A stretch of DNA of 64,000 nucleotides from Hyphomicrobiales bacterium (GTDB lineage Bacteria; Pseudomonadota; Alphaproteobacteria; Rhizobiales; Rhizobiaceae). The position numbers and the translations under genes were made by a program. Location of the stretch: positions 620,001-684,000 of the forward strand of contig UCIA01000002.1 in NCBI GenBank assembly GCA_900472295.1, in the 5' to 3' direction. Every line of letters starts with the position of its first letter. The first letter of the stretch is position 1. The notes under the pieces were generated by a model, which worked only from the letters and a program-made list of their open reading frames with translations, had not been told where the DNA came from and made no database searches. Shown one piece after another: positions 8,218 through 17,511 of this stretch.

Positions 8218-8913
8218 ATGACAGACTTCGTCCTTCCCTTGCCCGCAACCCCGTCGGTGGCCATAGAAGGCTCATCGGCGCGCTTTGCGGTGCGCCGCAT
8301 CTTCTGCGTCGGCCGCAACTACGCCGCGCACGCCCGCGAACTCGGCAATGACGAGCGCGACCCGCCCTTTTTCTTCACCAAACCGGCCGATGCGGTGGTC
8401 GATTCCGGCGTTACCATCCCCTATCCGTCGCTGACCAAGAACCTGCATCACGAGATCGAGCTGGTGGCGGCGATCGGCAAGGCCGGCTTCCGCATTCCCC
8501 GCGCCGAGGCGCTCGACCATGTCTGGGGCTACGGCGTCGGCATCGACCTCACCCGCCGCGACCTGCAGGACGAGGCCAAGAAAGCGGCGCGTCCGTGGGA
8601 CTGGTCGAAAGCCTTCGACCGCTCGGCGCCCTGTGGCCCGCTGGTGCCGGCGGCACAATCCGGTCATCCGCAAAAGGGCCGCATCTGGCTCGCCGTCGAC
8701 GGCGCGGTGAAACAGGATGGCGACCTAGCCGAGCTGATCTGGCCGATCGCCGACATCGTTTCGATCTGCAGCGGTGCGGTTGCACTACAACCGGGCGACC
8801 TGATCTTCACCGGGACTCCGGCCGGCGTCGGCGCGGTGGCGCCGGGCCAGACGATGACCGGCGGCGTCGATGGCATCGGCACGATCGAGATCACTGTCGG
8901 CCAGGCCCAATGA
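8218..8913 (+). CDS. Fumarylacetoacetate hydrolase family protein (fumarylpyruvate hydrolase-like)
   Basis: A 231-residue FAH-fold enzyme. FCVGRNYAAHARELGN opens the catalytic domain, the metal-binding acid cluster is in HHEIELVAAIGK, and GYGVGIDLTRRDLQ and FTGTPAGVGAV are characteristic. The length fits the short fumarylpyruvate hydrolase/acylpyruvase branch rather than the 420-residue FAH of tyrosine breakdown. Its stop overlaps the next start (ATGA) and that gene is a zeta-class glutathione transferase isomerase. Together they would isomerise and cleave maleyl-pyruvate or maleyl-acetoacetate ring-cleavage products. No ring-cleaving dioxygenase lies in the window, so the aromatic substrate (gentisate or homogentisate) is open. 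Confidence 0.82.
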   Translation: MTDFVLPLPATPSVAIEGSSARFAVRRIFCVGRNYAAHARELGNDERDPPFFFTKPADAVVDSGVTIPYPSLTKNLHHEIELVAAIGKAGFRIPRAEALDHVWGYGVGIDLTRRDLQDEAKKAARPWDWSKAFDRSAPCGPLVPAAQSGHPQKGRIWLAVDGAVKQDGDLAELIWPIADIVSICSGAVALQPGDLIFTGTPAGVGAVAPGQTMTGGVDGIGTIEITVGQAQ

Positions 8914-9560
8914 GCGATCTCGTCCTCCACAATTACTACCGCTCGTCCACCTCCTACCGCGCACGCATCGCGCTGGAGATGAAGGGGCTGAGCTACGAGT
9001 ACGTACCGCATCATCTGCGTCACGGTGATCATCTCGAGCCCGCCTACCGCGCGGTCAATCCGCAAGCGCTGGTGCCGGCGCTGATCCTGGGCGATGGCAC
9101 GCTTTTGACCCAGTCGCTGGCGATCATCGAATATCTCGACGAGACCCATCCCGAACCGCCGCTGCTGCCCAGGGATGCGCTCGGCCGTGCCCGCGTGCGC
9201 ATGCTGGCGCAGATGATCGGCTGCGACATCCATCCGGTGAACAATCTGCGCGTGCTGACCTCTCTGCGCACTCTGTTCGGCGCCGGCGACCAGGATGTCA
9301 CCAACTGGTTCCGCCACTGGGTGAACGAAGGTTTTCAGCCGCTTGAAAAGATTCTGGCTTCGTCGCCCGAGACCGGCGCCTTCTGCCACGGCGATGCACC
9401 CGGCCTGGCCGACATCTGCCTGGTCGCCCAGATCGCCAGCAACGCCCGCTTCGGCGTCGACCTGATGCCCTATCCCGAGATATCGCGCATCCACGCCGCC
9501 TGCATGGCGCTACCGGCCTTTCAGAAGGCGGCGCCGGAGAATCAGATCGATGCCGAATAG
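8910..9560 (+). CDS. maiA: Maleylacetoacetate (maleylpyruvate) isomerase, zeta-class GST
   Basis: A 216-residue glutathione-dependent cis-trans isomerase. The zeta-class active-site motif SSTSYRARIALEMKGL is at residues 11-26. LLTQSLAIIEYLDETHP supplies the glutathione-binding Gln-Ser pair. The C-terminal helical domain carries the typical GLADICLVAQ segment. It is translationally coupled to the upstream FAH-family hydrolase by a 4-base overlap, and its own 3' end overlaps the DUF4262 gene by 11 bases. The product works in the cytoplasm on maleyl-type diketo acids. Confidence 0.88.
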   Translation: MSDLVLHNYYRSSTSYRARIALEMKGLSYEYVPHHLRHGDHLEPAYRAVNPQALVPALILGDGTLLTQSLAIIEYLDETHPEPPLLPRDALGRARVRMLAQMIGCDIHPVNNLRVLTSLRTLFGAGDQDVTNWFRHWVNEGFQPLEKILASSPETGAFCHGDAPGLADICLVAQIASNARFGVDLMPYPEISRIHAACMALPAFQKAAPENQIDAE

Positions 9561-10035
9561 GGAAGCCTCGGACCCTGCCGAAGAGAAGGCGCTTGCCGAT
9601 ATCGAGGAGTACGGCTGCCACATCCTTCATGTGCTGGAGGAAGGTGACGATCCTCCCTTCAGCTATTCGGTAGGCATTGAATACAAATTCGGTGCGCCGG
9701 AGCTAATCGTCGTCGGCCTAAAGCGGGAAATCTCGCAATTCATCATCAACGAGTACTGCAGCCGCGTACGCTCCGGTGAGGCTTTCCAGCCGGGACAACG
9801 ATCGTCGGGCTTTGTCGAAGGTTTCGACTGCCAGTTTGGCGCTGTGCACATCGACCACTACCGCGAGCACTTTGGCTGGGATATCTGGTTCTATGACGGG
9901 TTGGATTTTCGTGTCATGCAGCTGATCTATCCCACTGTCGAAGGCATCTGGCCCTGGGATGTCGAGGCAAGCGAATGGTTCCGGGCGTGGCAGCCGCTTC
10001 TCGAACGGCCGCCTGGCAACGCTGGGCACAATTGA
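9550..10035 (+). CDS. DUF4262 domain protein
   Basis: A 161-residue protein of the DUF4262 family, recognised from the [26 protein letters not shown] start and the later [23 protein letters not shown]. The family is widespread in bacteria with no known function. It is cytoplasmic with no signal or membrane segment. Its start lies inside the end of maiA, so it is probably co-transcribed, although nothing in the domain ties it to aromatic breakdown. The following alcohol dehydrogenase starts 19 bases after its stop. Confidence 0.75.
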   Translation: MPNREASDPAEEKALADIEEYGCHILHVLEEGDDPPFSYSVGIEYKFGAPELIVVGLKREISQFIINEYCSRVRSGEAFQPGQRSSGFVEGFDCQFGAVHIDHYREHFGWDIWFYDGLDFRVMQLIYPTVEGIWPWDVEASEWFRAWQPLLERPPGNAGHN

Positions 10036-10054
10036 ACACAGTAAGGACCTTCCG

Positions 10055-11095
<1,041 letters not shown>

Positions 11096-11121
11096 GAGCG
11101 GGGTCGCGTTCCCCGACCAAT

Positions 11122-11997
11122 TTACCGCGCAAATTTCTTCGCCCCGAACACGCAGGCCACCACGCCGAGCGTGACGACTACCATCAGCGGGCTGACCTGC
11201 TCGTGCAGCAGTGTCGCCGCCAGCGCCAGGCCGAAGAAAGGCTGCAAGAGCTGCAACTGCCCGACGGCGGCGATGCCGCCTTGCGCCAGGCCGCGATACC
11301 AGAACACGAAGCCGATCAGCATGCTGAACAGCGAGACATAGGCGAGACCGGCCCAGGCGCCGGGTCCGACCCCGGCAAAGGACGGCGGCAGCGTCACGAA
11401 CGTCAGCACCAGCATGATGGGCAGCGAGATCGCCAGCGCCCAGCAGATCACTTGCCAGCCGCCCAGCCTGCGCGACAGCGCGGCCCCTTCTGCATAACCC
11501 AGGCCGCAGACGATGATGGCGGCCAGCATCAGACCGTCGCCGACAGGTGATGCGGTGACGCCTTGCATGAGGGCAAAGCCCGCCACCAGCGCGCTGCCGA
11601 TGCAGGAAAACAGCCAGAAGGCCGGGCGCGGACGCTCGCCGCCGCGCAGCACGCCGAAGATCGCGGTGGCCAGCGGCAGCAGGCCGACGAAGATGATGGA
11701 ATGGGCGGAGGTGACGTGCTTGAGCGCCAGCGCCGTCAGCAAGGGAAAGCCGACCACCACGCCAAGCGCCACGATCACCAGCGACAGAAAATCGCTGCGC
11801 TCCGGGCGCTTCTGCCGGAACAGCAGCAGCATTGCGAGGCCGAGCAGTCCGGCAATCGCCGCGCGTGCCGAGGTCAGGAAGGTCGGATCGAAATCCGCCA
11901 CAGCCACCCGCGTCGCCGGCAGCGAGCCTGAAAAGATCAGCACGCCGATGAATCCGTTCAGCCAGCCGCTCGCGGTCTTGTCCATTCCAGGCTCCAT
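11122..11997 (-). CDS. EamA/DMT family transporter
   Basis: A 291-residue inner-membrane protein with about ten hydrophobic segments arranged as two EamA repeats. It is typical of metabolite or amino-acid exporters of the drug/metabolite transporter superfamily. ATG 11997 (AGAGGG about 8 bases upstream) or ATG 11985 (after GGAG) could both serve as starts. It is divergently paired with a MocR-type regulator across about 95 bases, a common arrangement in which the regulator senses an amino compound or vitamin and switches on the exporter. The substrate is unknown. Confidence 0.85.
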   Translation of the reverse strand: MEPGMDKTASGWLNGFIGVLIFSGSLPATRVAVADFDPTFLTSARAAIAGLLGLAMLLLFRQKRPERSDFLSLVIVALGVVVGFPLLTALALKHVTSAHSIIFVGLLPLATAIFGVLRGGERPRPAFWLFSCIGSALVAGFALMQGVTASPVGDGLMLAAIIVCGLGYAEGAALSRRLGGWQVICWALAISLPIMLVLTFVTLPPSFAGVGPGAWAGLAYVSLFSMLIGFVFWYRGLAQGGIAAVGQLQLLQPFFGLALAATLLHEQVSPLMVVVTLGVVACVFGAKKFAR

Positions 11998-12090
11998 TGC
12001 TTTCGCCCTCTATCGGGCACTGCCTATGGTGCAGCCAGAGACAATGCGGTACAATTCCATCAAACTGTAATGGCCAATCGAGCAGTACGG

Positions 12091-13524
12091 ATGACGGAAC
12101 TCACTCTCAAAACCAACGCTGCTGACACCCTTGTCGCGACCACGCCCATCTCAGCCACCTTGGTCGAAACTGTCATGGCGACCATCCGCCAGCGGATTGC
12201 GGCGCGCAGCCTGACGCCGGGGGCGCGGCTGCCTTCGATCCGCGCCTTCGCCAAAGCCATGCAAGTGTCCAAATCCACCGTCGTCGAAGCCTATGAGCGG
12301 CTCGCCGCCGAAGGCGCGATCCGGTCGCGGCCGGGCTCGGGCTTTTATGCCGCCGGTTCGCTGGCGCCGCTGTCGCTGGCCGAGATCGGCCCGCGGCTCG
12401 ACCGCGCCATCGATCCGCTCTGGGTGTCGCGTCAGTCGCTGGAAGCCGGCGACGAGATGCTGAAACCCGGCTGCGGCTGGCTGCCGGCCTCATGGATGCC
12501 GCAGGCCGCTCTGCGCCGGGCGCTGCGCACGGTGGCGCGTGCCGACGATGTCGATCTCGCCGACTACGGCACGCCGCTCGGCCTGCCGCCGCTGCGGCAG
12601 TTGCTGGCGCGGCGCATGGCCGGGCATGGTATCGACGTCTCGCCCGAACAGATCATGCTGACGGAATCGGGCACGCAGGCCATCGATCTGCTGTGCCGCT
12701 TCCTCATCGAGCCCGGCGACACAGTGCTGGTCGACGACCCCTGCTATTTCAATTTTCACGCGCTGCTGCGCGCCCACCGCGCCAAGGTCGTCAGCGTGCC
12801 CTACACGCAAACGGGGCCTGATATCGAACTGTTCGCGCAGGCGCTGGCCGAGCACAGACCGCGCCTCTACATCACCAATTCCGCCATCCACAACCCGACC
12901 GGCGCGGTCCTGTCGCCGGTCACCGCGCATCGCCTGCTCAAGCTCGCCGACCAGTCGGACCTGACCATCGTCGAGGACGACATCTTCGCCGATTTCGAAC
13001 ATACGCCCGCGCCCCGGCTGGCGGCGTTCGACGGCCTCAACCGCGTCGTCCACATCGGCAGCTTCTCCAAGACGCTGTCGGCCTCGGTGCGCTGCGGCTT
13101 CATCGCAGCCCCACGCGACTGGATCGAACAGCTCACCGACCTCAAGATCGCCACCACTTTCGGCGGCGGACGGCTGGCGGCCGAACTGGTGTTGGCGCTG
13201 TTGAAGGACGGCAGCTACCGCAAGCACATGGACCTGTTGCGGGCGCGCCTTTCCCGCGCCATGGGCGAGACCAGCGCCCGCCTGAAGGCGATCGGCATCA
13301 CGCCCTGGATCGAGCAGCCAGCTGGCCTGTTCCTGTGGTGCAGCCTGCCGGAGGGCGTCGATGCTGCCGAAATCGCCCGCCGCGCTTTGGCCGACAACAT
13401 CGTGCTGGCGCCCGGCAATGCCTTCAGCCTGTCCGGGACAGCCAGCCGCTTCCTGCGCTTCAACGTCGCTCAGTGTCAGGACGAGCGAATTTTCAGGGTG
13501 CTGGAGGCGGCAATGGCGCGCTGA
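12091..13524 (+). CDS. MocR-type regulator (GntR DNA-binding domain fused to aminotransferase-like domain)
   Basis: A 477-residue cytoplasmic regulator. The N-terminal winged helix (about 20-90) holds GARLPSIRAFAKAMQVSKST and EAYERLAAEGAI. It is followed by a fold-type I PLP domain with NPTGAVLSP, the Asp in IVEDDIFADF and the PLP lysine in GSFSKTLSASVRCGF near residue 327. MocR proteins use PLP or its adducts as effectors. The divergent EamA exporter is the obvious target. The start is uncertain: an in-frame ATG at 12070 precedes the chosen one at 12091, and neither has a strong ribosome site. The shared 94-base spacer probably holds the operators, but I could not define them. Confidence 0.88.
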   Translation: MTELTLKTNAADTLVATTPISATLVETVMATIRQRIAARSLTPGARLPSIRAFAKAMQVSKSTVVEAYERLAAEGAIRSRPGSGFYAAGSLAPLSLAEIGPRLDRAIDPLWVSRQSLEAGDEMLKPGCGWLPASWMPQAALRRALRTVARADDVDLADYGTPLGLPPLRQLLARRMAGHGIDVSPEQIMLTESGTQAIDLLCRFLIEPGDTVLVDDPCYFNFHALLRAHRAKVVSVPYTQTGPDIELFAQALAEHRPRLYITNSAIHNPTGAVLSPVTAHRLLKLADQSDLTIVEDDIFADFEHTPAPRLAAFDGLNRVVHIGSFSKTLSASVRCGFIAAPRDWIEQLTDLKIATTFGGGRLAAELVLALLKDGSYRKHMDLLRARLSRAMGETSARLKAIGITPWIEQPAGLFLWCSLPEGVDAAEIARRALADNIVLAPGNAFSLSGTASRFLRFNVAQCQDERIFRVLEAAMAR

Positions 13525-13603
13525 TCCGCCCTGCCGGGTTGCCCGGCCGAACGACGGCTGTTAGGACACTGCTTCAAGCGCAATCGCTTTCGGGACAGCG
13601 TTC

Positions 13604-13633
13604 ATGGGCACCAGCAAGTCCGCAGACAAGTAA
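13604..13633 (+). CDS. Nine-codon leader peptide of phenicol-exporter attenuator (CmlA-leader-like)
   Basis: ATG at 13604 to TAA at 13631-13633 encodes MGTSKSADK. As I recall it, the leader of the mobile cmlA gene is MSTSKNADK, so 7 of 9 residues agree, including length and the final ADK. In cmlA the drug-bound ribosome stalls near codon 8 of this leader, and the nascent peptide itself helps inhibit the peptidyl transferase. That opens a hairpin and turns on translation. Here the leader stop is followed immediately by a hairpin (13634-13660), and a FloR/CmlA-like exporter starts 100 bases later. A weak GGGAC lies about 10 bases before the leader ATG. Function is inferred from the match and layout. 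Confidence 0.75.
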   Translation: MGTSKSADK

Positions 13634-13660
13634 GCCGCAACAGCTTTTCGTTGTTGCGGC
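13634..13660 (+). promoter_or_regulatory. Hairpin directly after the leader peptide (attenuator stem)
   Basis: GCCGCAACA (13634-13642) and TGTTGCGGC (13652-13660) form a perfect 9-bp stem starting at the base after the leader stop codon. No T-run follows, so it is not a typical intrinsic terminator. A ribosome stalled at codon 8 of the leader would cover the left arm. The freed right arm (GGCGGC, 13658-13663) could instead pair with GCCGCC (13697-13702) nearer the exporter start. The alternative pairing is my inference. Confidence 0.65.
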
Positions 13661-13732
13661 GGCCCGTCATTCCCATCGTCATGAGATCGGCAGATCGCCG
13701 CCAAATGCACCCATTTGAGCGGATGTTCAGTC

Positions 13733-14938
13733 ATGCCCTATGCAAAACCACCATGCCCAAAGGCGTGGACCACTTCCTTGCCCGCAGCGATGCTGCTGAT
13801 GGCGCCTTTCGACATCCTGGCCTCGCTGGCCATGGATATTTATTTGCCCGTAGTCCCGGCAATGCCGGCGATCCTGCAGACATCGCCGGCGGTCATCCAG
13901 CTGACGCTGAGCCTCTACATGATCTGTCTCGGCCTCGGTCAAGTCGTGTTCGGCCCGATCTCCGACCCGATCGGCAGGCGTCCGGTGCTGCTCGGCGGCG
14001 CGCTTCTGTTTGCCGGCGCGTCCTTCCTGCTCGCAGGCACCTCCACGACTGCGACCTTCGTTGCCCTGCGCATCATGCAGGCGATCGGCGCATCGGCGGT
14101 TCTCGTCGCCACTTTCGCCACGGTTCGCGACGTCTATGCGCAAAGGCCGGAGAGCGCCGTCATCTACGGCCTGTTCAGCTCCATGCTGGCCTTCGTGCCG
14201 GCGCTGGGGCCGATTGCCGGCGCCCTGATCGCCGACCATTTCGGCTGGCGCGCGATCTTTCTGACGCTCGGCGGCCTGGCTGCGGCCGCTACCCTCAACG
14301 CATGGCCAAAATGGCATGAGACGCGGCCGATCAATGGCGATGGCGGGCGGATGCCATTTCGTCCCATCCTCTCCAGCCTCGCCTTCTGGGCCTACACCCT
14401 TGGTTTCAGTGCAGCGATGGGCGCCTTCTTCGTGTTCTTCTCGACGGCGCCTCGGCTTCTCATCGATCGCGCCGGCTTTTCGCAACTCGGCTTCAGCCTC
14501 GCCTTCGCCACCGCCGCACTGGTGATGATCGTGACCACCCGCTTCGCCAAAAGCTTCGTGGCGCGCTGGGGCTTCGCCGGCAGCGTGTTGCGCGGCATGG
14601 TGATGCTGCTGCTCGGCGCGGCTCTGCTGGCAGTCGGAGAGATGTTTGCGGAGCCATCTTTCGCGACCTTCGTCGTGCCGATGTGGGTCATTGCCGTAGG
14701 CATCGTCTTCGCCGTTTCGGTCACCGCCAACGGCGCACTGGAAGCCTTCGGCGATGTCGCGGGGGCCGCCGTCGCGATCTACTTCTGCATCCAGAGCCTG
14801 GTCGTCGGCATCATCGGCACACTGTTCGTCATCATGCTCGGCGGAGACACGGCGTGGCCGTTGGTCGGCTACTGCCTGGTCCTGCCGGTAGTGACGTTGA
14901 CCATGCTGAGACAACTGCGGAAACGCCAAGGCGTGTAA
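13733..14938 (+). CDS. Phenicol exporter-like MFS transporter (FloR/CmlA branch of Bcr/CflA family)
   Basis: A 401-residue, 12-segment inner-membrane proton antiporter. The segments MAPFDILASLAMDIYLPVVP, AFVPALGPIAGALIADHFGW, TTRFAKSFVARWGFAG and VSVTANGALEAFGDVAG agree nearly residue for residue with FloR as I recall it. This places the gene in the chloramphenicol/florfenicol exporter branch rather than general Bcr. Motif A of MFS is visible as GPISDPIGRRP. The start ATG 13733 is preferred over TTG 13715 because it fits family N-termini. Upstream are a CmlA-type leader peptide and hairpin; downstream is a bidirectional terminator. Base composition looks like its neighbours and no integron or IS feature flanks it, which suggests a resident chromosomal gene. 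Confidence 0.88.
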   Translation: MPYAKPPCPKAWTTSLPAAMLLMAPFDILASLAMDIYLPVVPAMPAILQTSPAVIQLTLSLYMICLGLGQVVFGPISDPIGRRPVLLGGALLFAGASFLLAGTSTTATFVALRIMQAIGASAVLVATFATVRDVYAQRPESAVIYGLFSSMLAFVPALGPIAGALIADHFGWRAIFLTLGGLAAAATLNAWPKWHETRPINGDGGRMPFRPILSSLAFWAYTLGFSAAMGAFFVFFSTAPRLLIDRAGFSQLGFSLAFATAALVMIVTTRFAKSFVARWGFAGSVLRGMVMLLLGAALLAVGEMFAEPSFATFVVPMWVIAVGIVFAVSVTANGALEAFGDVAGAAVAIYFCIQSLVVGIIGTLFVIMLGGDTAWPLVGYCLVLPVVTLTMLRQLRKRQGV

Positions 14939-14950
14939 GCAGCGAATAGC

Positions 14951-14985
14951 AGGAGAAGCCTGCGCCATTGGCGCGGGTTTCTCCT
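14951..14985. terminator. Bidirectional hairpin terminator between convergent genes
   Basis: AGGAGAAGCCTGCGC (14951-14965) pairs with GCGCGGGTTTCTCCT (14971-14985) with two wobble positions and a 5-base loop. It lies between the exporter (plus) and the LysR gene (minus). T-runs are weak, so efficiency is uncertain. Confidence 0.6.
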
Positions 14986-15000
14986 CGGACATAAATAGCC

Positions 15001-15894
15001 TCAGCGAGAGGCCGCGCAGACCTCCCGCACGCAGTCGCGCAGCCAGCGTTGCGCTGGGGCGGCGTCGAGCCGCGGGTGCCAGAGCATCGAGATGGTGACC
15101 TCGACCGTGGCGACCGGCAGCGGAAAGCTGACCATGCCGGCGCGCGCGCCTTTCGTATGCCGTTCGGGCACGCTGGCAATCAGGTCGGAAGCACGCGCCA
15201 TGGCGAGTGCGGCCGAGAAGCCGGAGACCATGCACACCACGGTGCGCTGCAGGCCGAGTTGTGCCAGCGCCTCGTCGATCGGCCCTCGCTCCCGGCCGCG
15301 TCGAGAAACGCTGATGTGGCGGCCGGCGGCGTAGCGCTCGGGCGTCACCTTACCCTCGCTTAAAGGATGGTCGGCTCGCATGACCCCGACGAAGCGGTCG
15401 CGAAACAGCGCCTGTACCCGGACTTCCGGTCCGGTTTCGCCAGCGACGCCAATTTCCAGATCGATACCAGCATCGCGCAGCGAGGCAACATCCTTGTCTG
15501 CTTTGGGGGCGAAGCGCAGCCGTGCGCCGGGCGCCTCGGCCTGGATGCGGGCGACGAGCCTCGGCCCGAACTCCTCGACGAAACCTTCATTGGTGCGCAG
15601 CGTGAAGATCTGGTCGAGGCTTGCGAGATCGAGCAACTTTGCCGGGCGCAGCAACGCCTCGGCATCATGGACAACACGGCTGGTGTACTGCCGCAATTGC
15701 TCCGCGCGCGGTGTCGGCACCAGGCCGCGGCCGGCGCGGACCAGCAGCGGGTCGCCGGTCACCTCCCGCAGTCGCGCCAGGGTGCGGCTCATCGCCGACG
15801 GGCTGAGCCGCAGTCGGCTGGCGGCGCGCGCCACGCTGCCTTCGGCGAGCAGAACGTCGAGCGCGAACAGCAGGTTGAGGTCGGGCGATGTCAT
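15001..15894 (-). CDS. LysR-type transcriptional regulator
   Basis: A 297-residue LysR protein. The N-terminal winged helix contains LNLLFALDVLLAEGSVARAA and LSPSAMSRTLARLRE (residues about 5-55). The rest is the PBP-like effector domain. ATG 15894 was chosen from the conserved MTSPDLNLL; an upstream ATG (15912) is possible. It is divergent from a DHA2 exporter across about 130 bases, the classic layout for a LysR regulator controlling an efflux pump in response to its substrate. I could not fix a T-N11-A operator with confidence. Confidence 0.88.
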   Translation of the reverse strand: MTSPDLNLLFALDVLLAEGSVARAASRLRLSPSAMSRTLARLREVTGDPLLVRAGRGLVPTPRAEQLRQYTSRVVHDAEALLRPAKLLDLASLDQIFTLRTNEGFVEEFGPRLVARIQAEAPGARLRFAPKADKDVASLRDAGIDLEIGVAGETGPEVRVQALFRDRFVGVMRADHPLSEGKVTPERYAAGRHISVSRRGRERGPIDEALAQLGLQRTVVCMVSGFSAALAMARASDLIASVPERHTKGARAGMVSFPLPVATVEVTISMLWHPRLDAAPAQRWLRDCVREVCAASR

Positions 15895-16023
15895 CCGCGG
15901 ATTGTAACACATGACATGGCGTTTGGCGCATGAATAAGATGCAAATGCTGCGGCTTCCGCCATATCACATTGGCGTCTAGATCTCCGACAGATCCGGCTT
16001 CCGGACCGATGAAGGAGATCGCC

Positions 16024-17496
16024 ATGGCAATTGCAGAGCAAAACGAGCACGCATCGGCCCCGCAGAAAACCCAGCCCGCGGTCATGGCCCAGTCTCCTGT
16101 CTTAGCATTGGCCAGCCTGTCGCTCGCCACGCTGCTGTCGTCGCTTGGAACCAGCATTGCCAGCGTTGGCCTGCCATCCCTGATGCAGGCTTTCGATGCG
16201 TCGTTCCAGTCGGTGCAATGGGTGGTTCTCGCCTATCTGCTGTCCATCACCGCCCTGATCGTCAGTGCCGGACGGCTGGCCGACATGGTCGGCCGCCGGC
16301 CCTTGCTGCTTGGCGGCATCGCCCTGTTCACGCTGGCTTCGGTGCTCTGCGGCCTGGCGCCGACGCTCTGGCTGCTGATCGCGGCGCGCGCCGTGCAGGG
16401 ACTTGGCGCGGCGCTGATGATGGCGCTGACGCTGGCCTTTGTCGCTGAGACCGTGAGCAAAGAGCGAACCGGCAGCGCCATGGGCCTGCTCGGCGCCATG
16501 TCGGCGATCGGCACGACGCTCGGGCCCTCGCTCGGCGGCTTGCTGATCGCCGGATTCGGCTGGCGGGCGATCTTCCTCGTCAATGTGCCGTTGGGCGTCG
16601 CCACCTTCGCGCTCGCCTGGCTGGCCCTGCCCGCCCGCGACAAGTCTGCGCAAGCAACTCAAGGCAGCTTCGACGCGGTGGGCACCGCCCTGCTCGCCTT
16701 GACGCTCACCGCCTATGCGTTGGCCATGACGCTCGGGCGGGGTAATTTCGGCGCCCTCAACATCGGCCTGCTGGTTGCCGCCGGCATCGGCGTCGTTCTG
16801 TTCGGGTTTGCGCAGAAGAAGACGAAGAACCCCTTGATCCGGCTTGCCGGCTTGTATGACATCCGGCTTACCGCCAGCCTGGCCATGAACCTCGTCGTCG
16901 CCACAGTGATGATGGCGACCCTGGTGGTCGCACCGTTCTATCTGTCGCGCGGGCTCGGGCTCAACGCCGCGATGGTCGGTGTCGTGCTGTCGACAGGTCC
17001 GCTGGTCTCGGCGCTCTCGGCGTTGATCGCCGGCCGCCTCGCCGACCGCTTTGGCGCCAACAGGATGATGGTCGCCGGGCTATCCAGCCTTGCCGTCGGC
17101 ACCTTGCTCTTGTCGTTCGCCGCGACGAAGCTTGGCATTGCCAGCTATGCCGTGCCGATTGCTGTCACCTGCTTCGGCTACGCCCTGTTCCAAACCTCCA
17201 ACAATGCCGCCGTCATGAGCGGCGTCGCCAGCGGCGAGCGCGGCGTCGTGTCCGGCCTGCTCAATCTGTCACGCAATCTCGGCCTGATCACCGGCGCGTC
17301 GCTGATGGGCGCCATCTTTGCGGTCGCTTCGACTGGAGGACGGCAAGGCCGGGAGGTGTTGATCTCAGCAGCAGCAGCCCACGGCATGCAGGTCACCTTT
17401 CAGACGGCGACGGCTTTGGCGGTGGCTGCGCTGTTCCTGGCATTGCTCTCAGCCCGCGCCGCGGGCCGATCATCGTCGCGGAAACAGCCATCATGA
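16024..17496 (+). CDS. MFS drug transporter, DHA2 (EmrB/QacA-like) family
   Basis: A 490-residue inner-membrane exporter with about 14 hydrophobic segments. It carries the DHA2 motif A (GRLADMVGRRPLL) in loop 2-3 and the motif C-like segment LGPSLGGLLIAGFGWRAIF. The start ATG 16024 follows an excellent AAGGAG 7 bases upstream. An earlier in-frame ATG overlaps that ribosome site and is rejected. It is probably controlled by the divergent LysR gene. It is convergent with the MaoC gene, with 15 bases between stops. Drug specificity cannot be read from sequence. Confidence 0.88.
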   Translation: MAIAEQNEHASAPQKTQPAVMAQSPVLALASLSLATLLSSLGTSIASVGLPSLMQAFDASFQSVQWVVLAYLLSITALIVSAGRLADMVGRRPLLLGGIALFTLASVLCGLAPTLWLLIAARAVQGLGAALMMALTLAFVAETVSKERTGSAMGLLGAMSAIGTTLGPSLGGLLIAGFGWRAIFLVNVPLGVATFALAWLALPARDKSAQATQGSFDAVGTALLALTLTAYALAMTLGRGNFGALNIGLLVAAGIGVVLFGFAQKKTKNPLIRLAGLYDIRLTASLAMNLVVATVMMATLVVAPFYLSRGLGLNAAMVGVVLSTGPLVSALSALIAGRLADRFGANRMMVAGLSSLAVGTLLLSFAATKLGIASYAVPIAVTCFGYALFQTSNNAAVMSGVASGERGVVSGLLNLSRNLGLITGASLMGAIFAVASTGGRQGREVLISAAAAHGMQVTFQTATALAVAALFLALLSARAAGRSSSRKQPS

Positions 17497-17511
17497 CCGA
17501 AGATAGGTAGC

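Noticed and set aside
13634..13660. Calling the hairpin after the leader peptide a Rho-independent terminator of the MocR gene
   Set aside because: There is no T-run after the stem, and its exact abutment to the leader stop codon fits an attenuator better.
13727..15235. A 502-codon minus-strand open frame across the exporter and LysR genes
   Set aside because: It crosses two genes and their terminator and is rich in His/Arg/Gly; another GC shadow.
15895..16023. A defined LysR box (T-N11-A) between the LysR and DHA2 exporter genes
   Set aside because: Several loose matches occur and none has convincing dyad symmetry, so no site is called.
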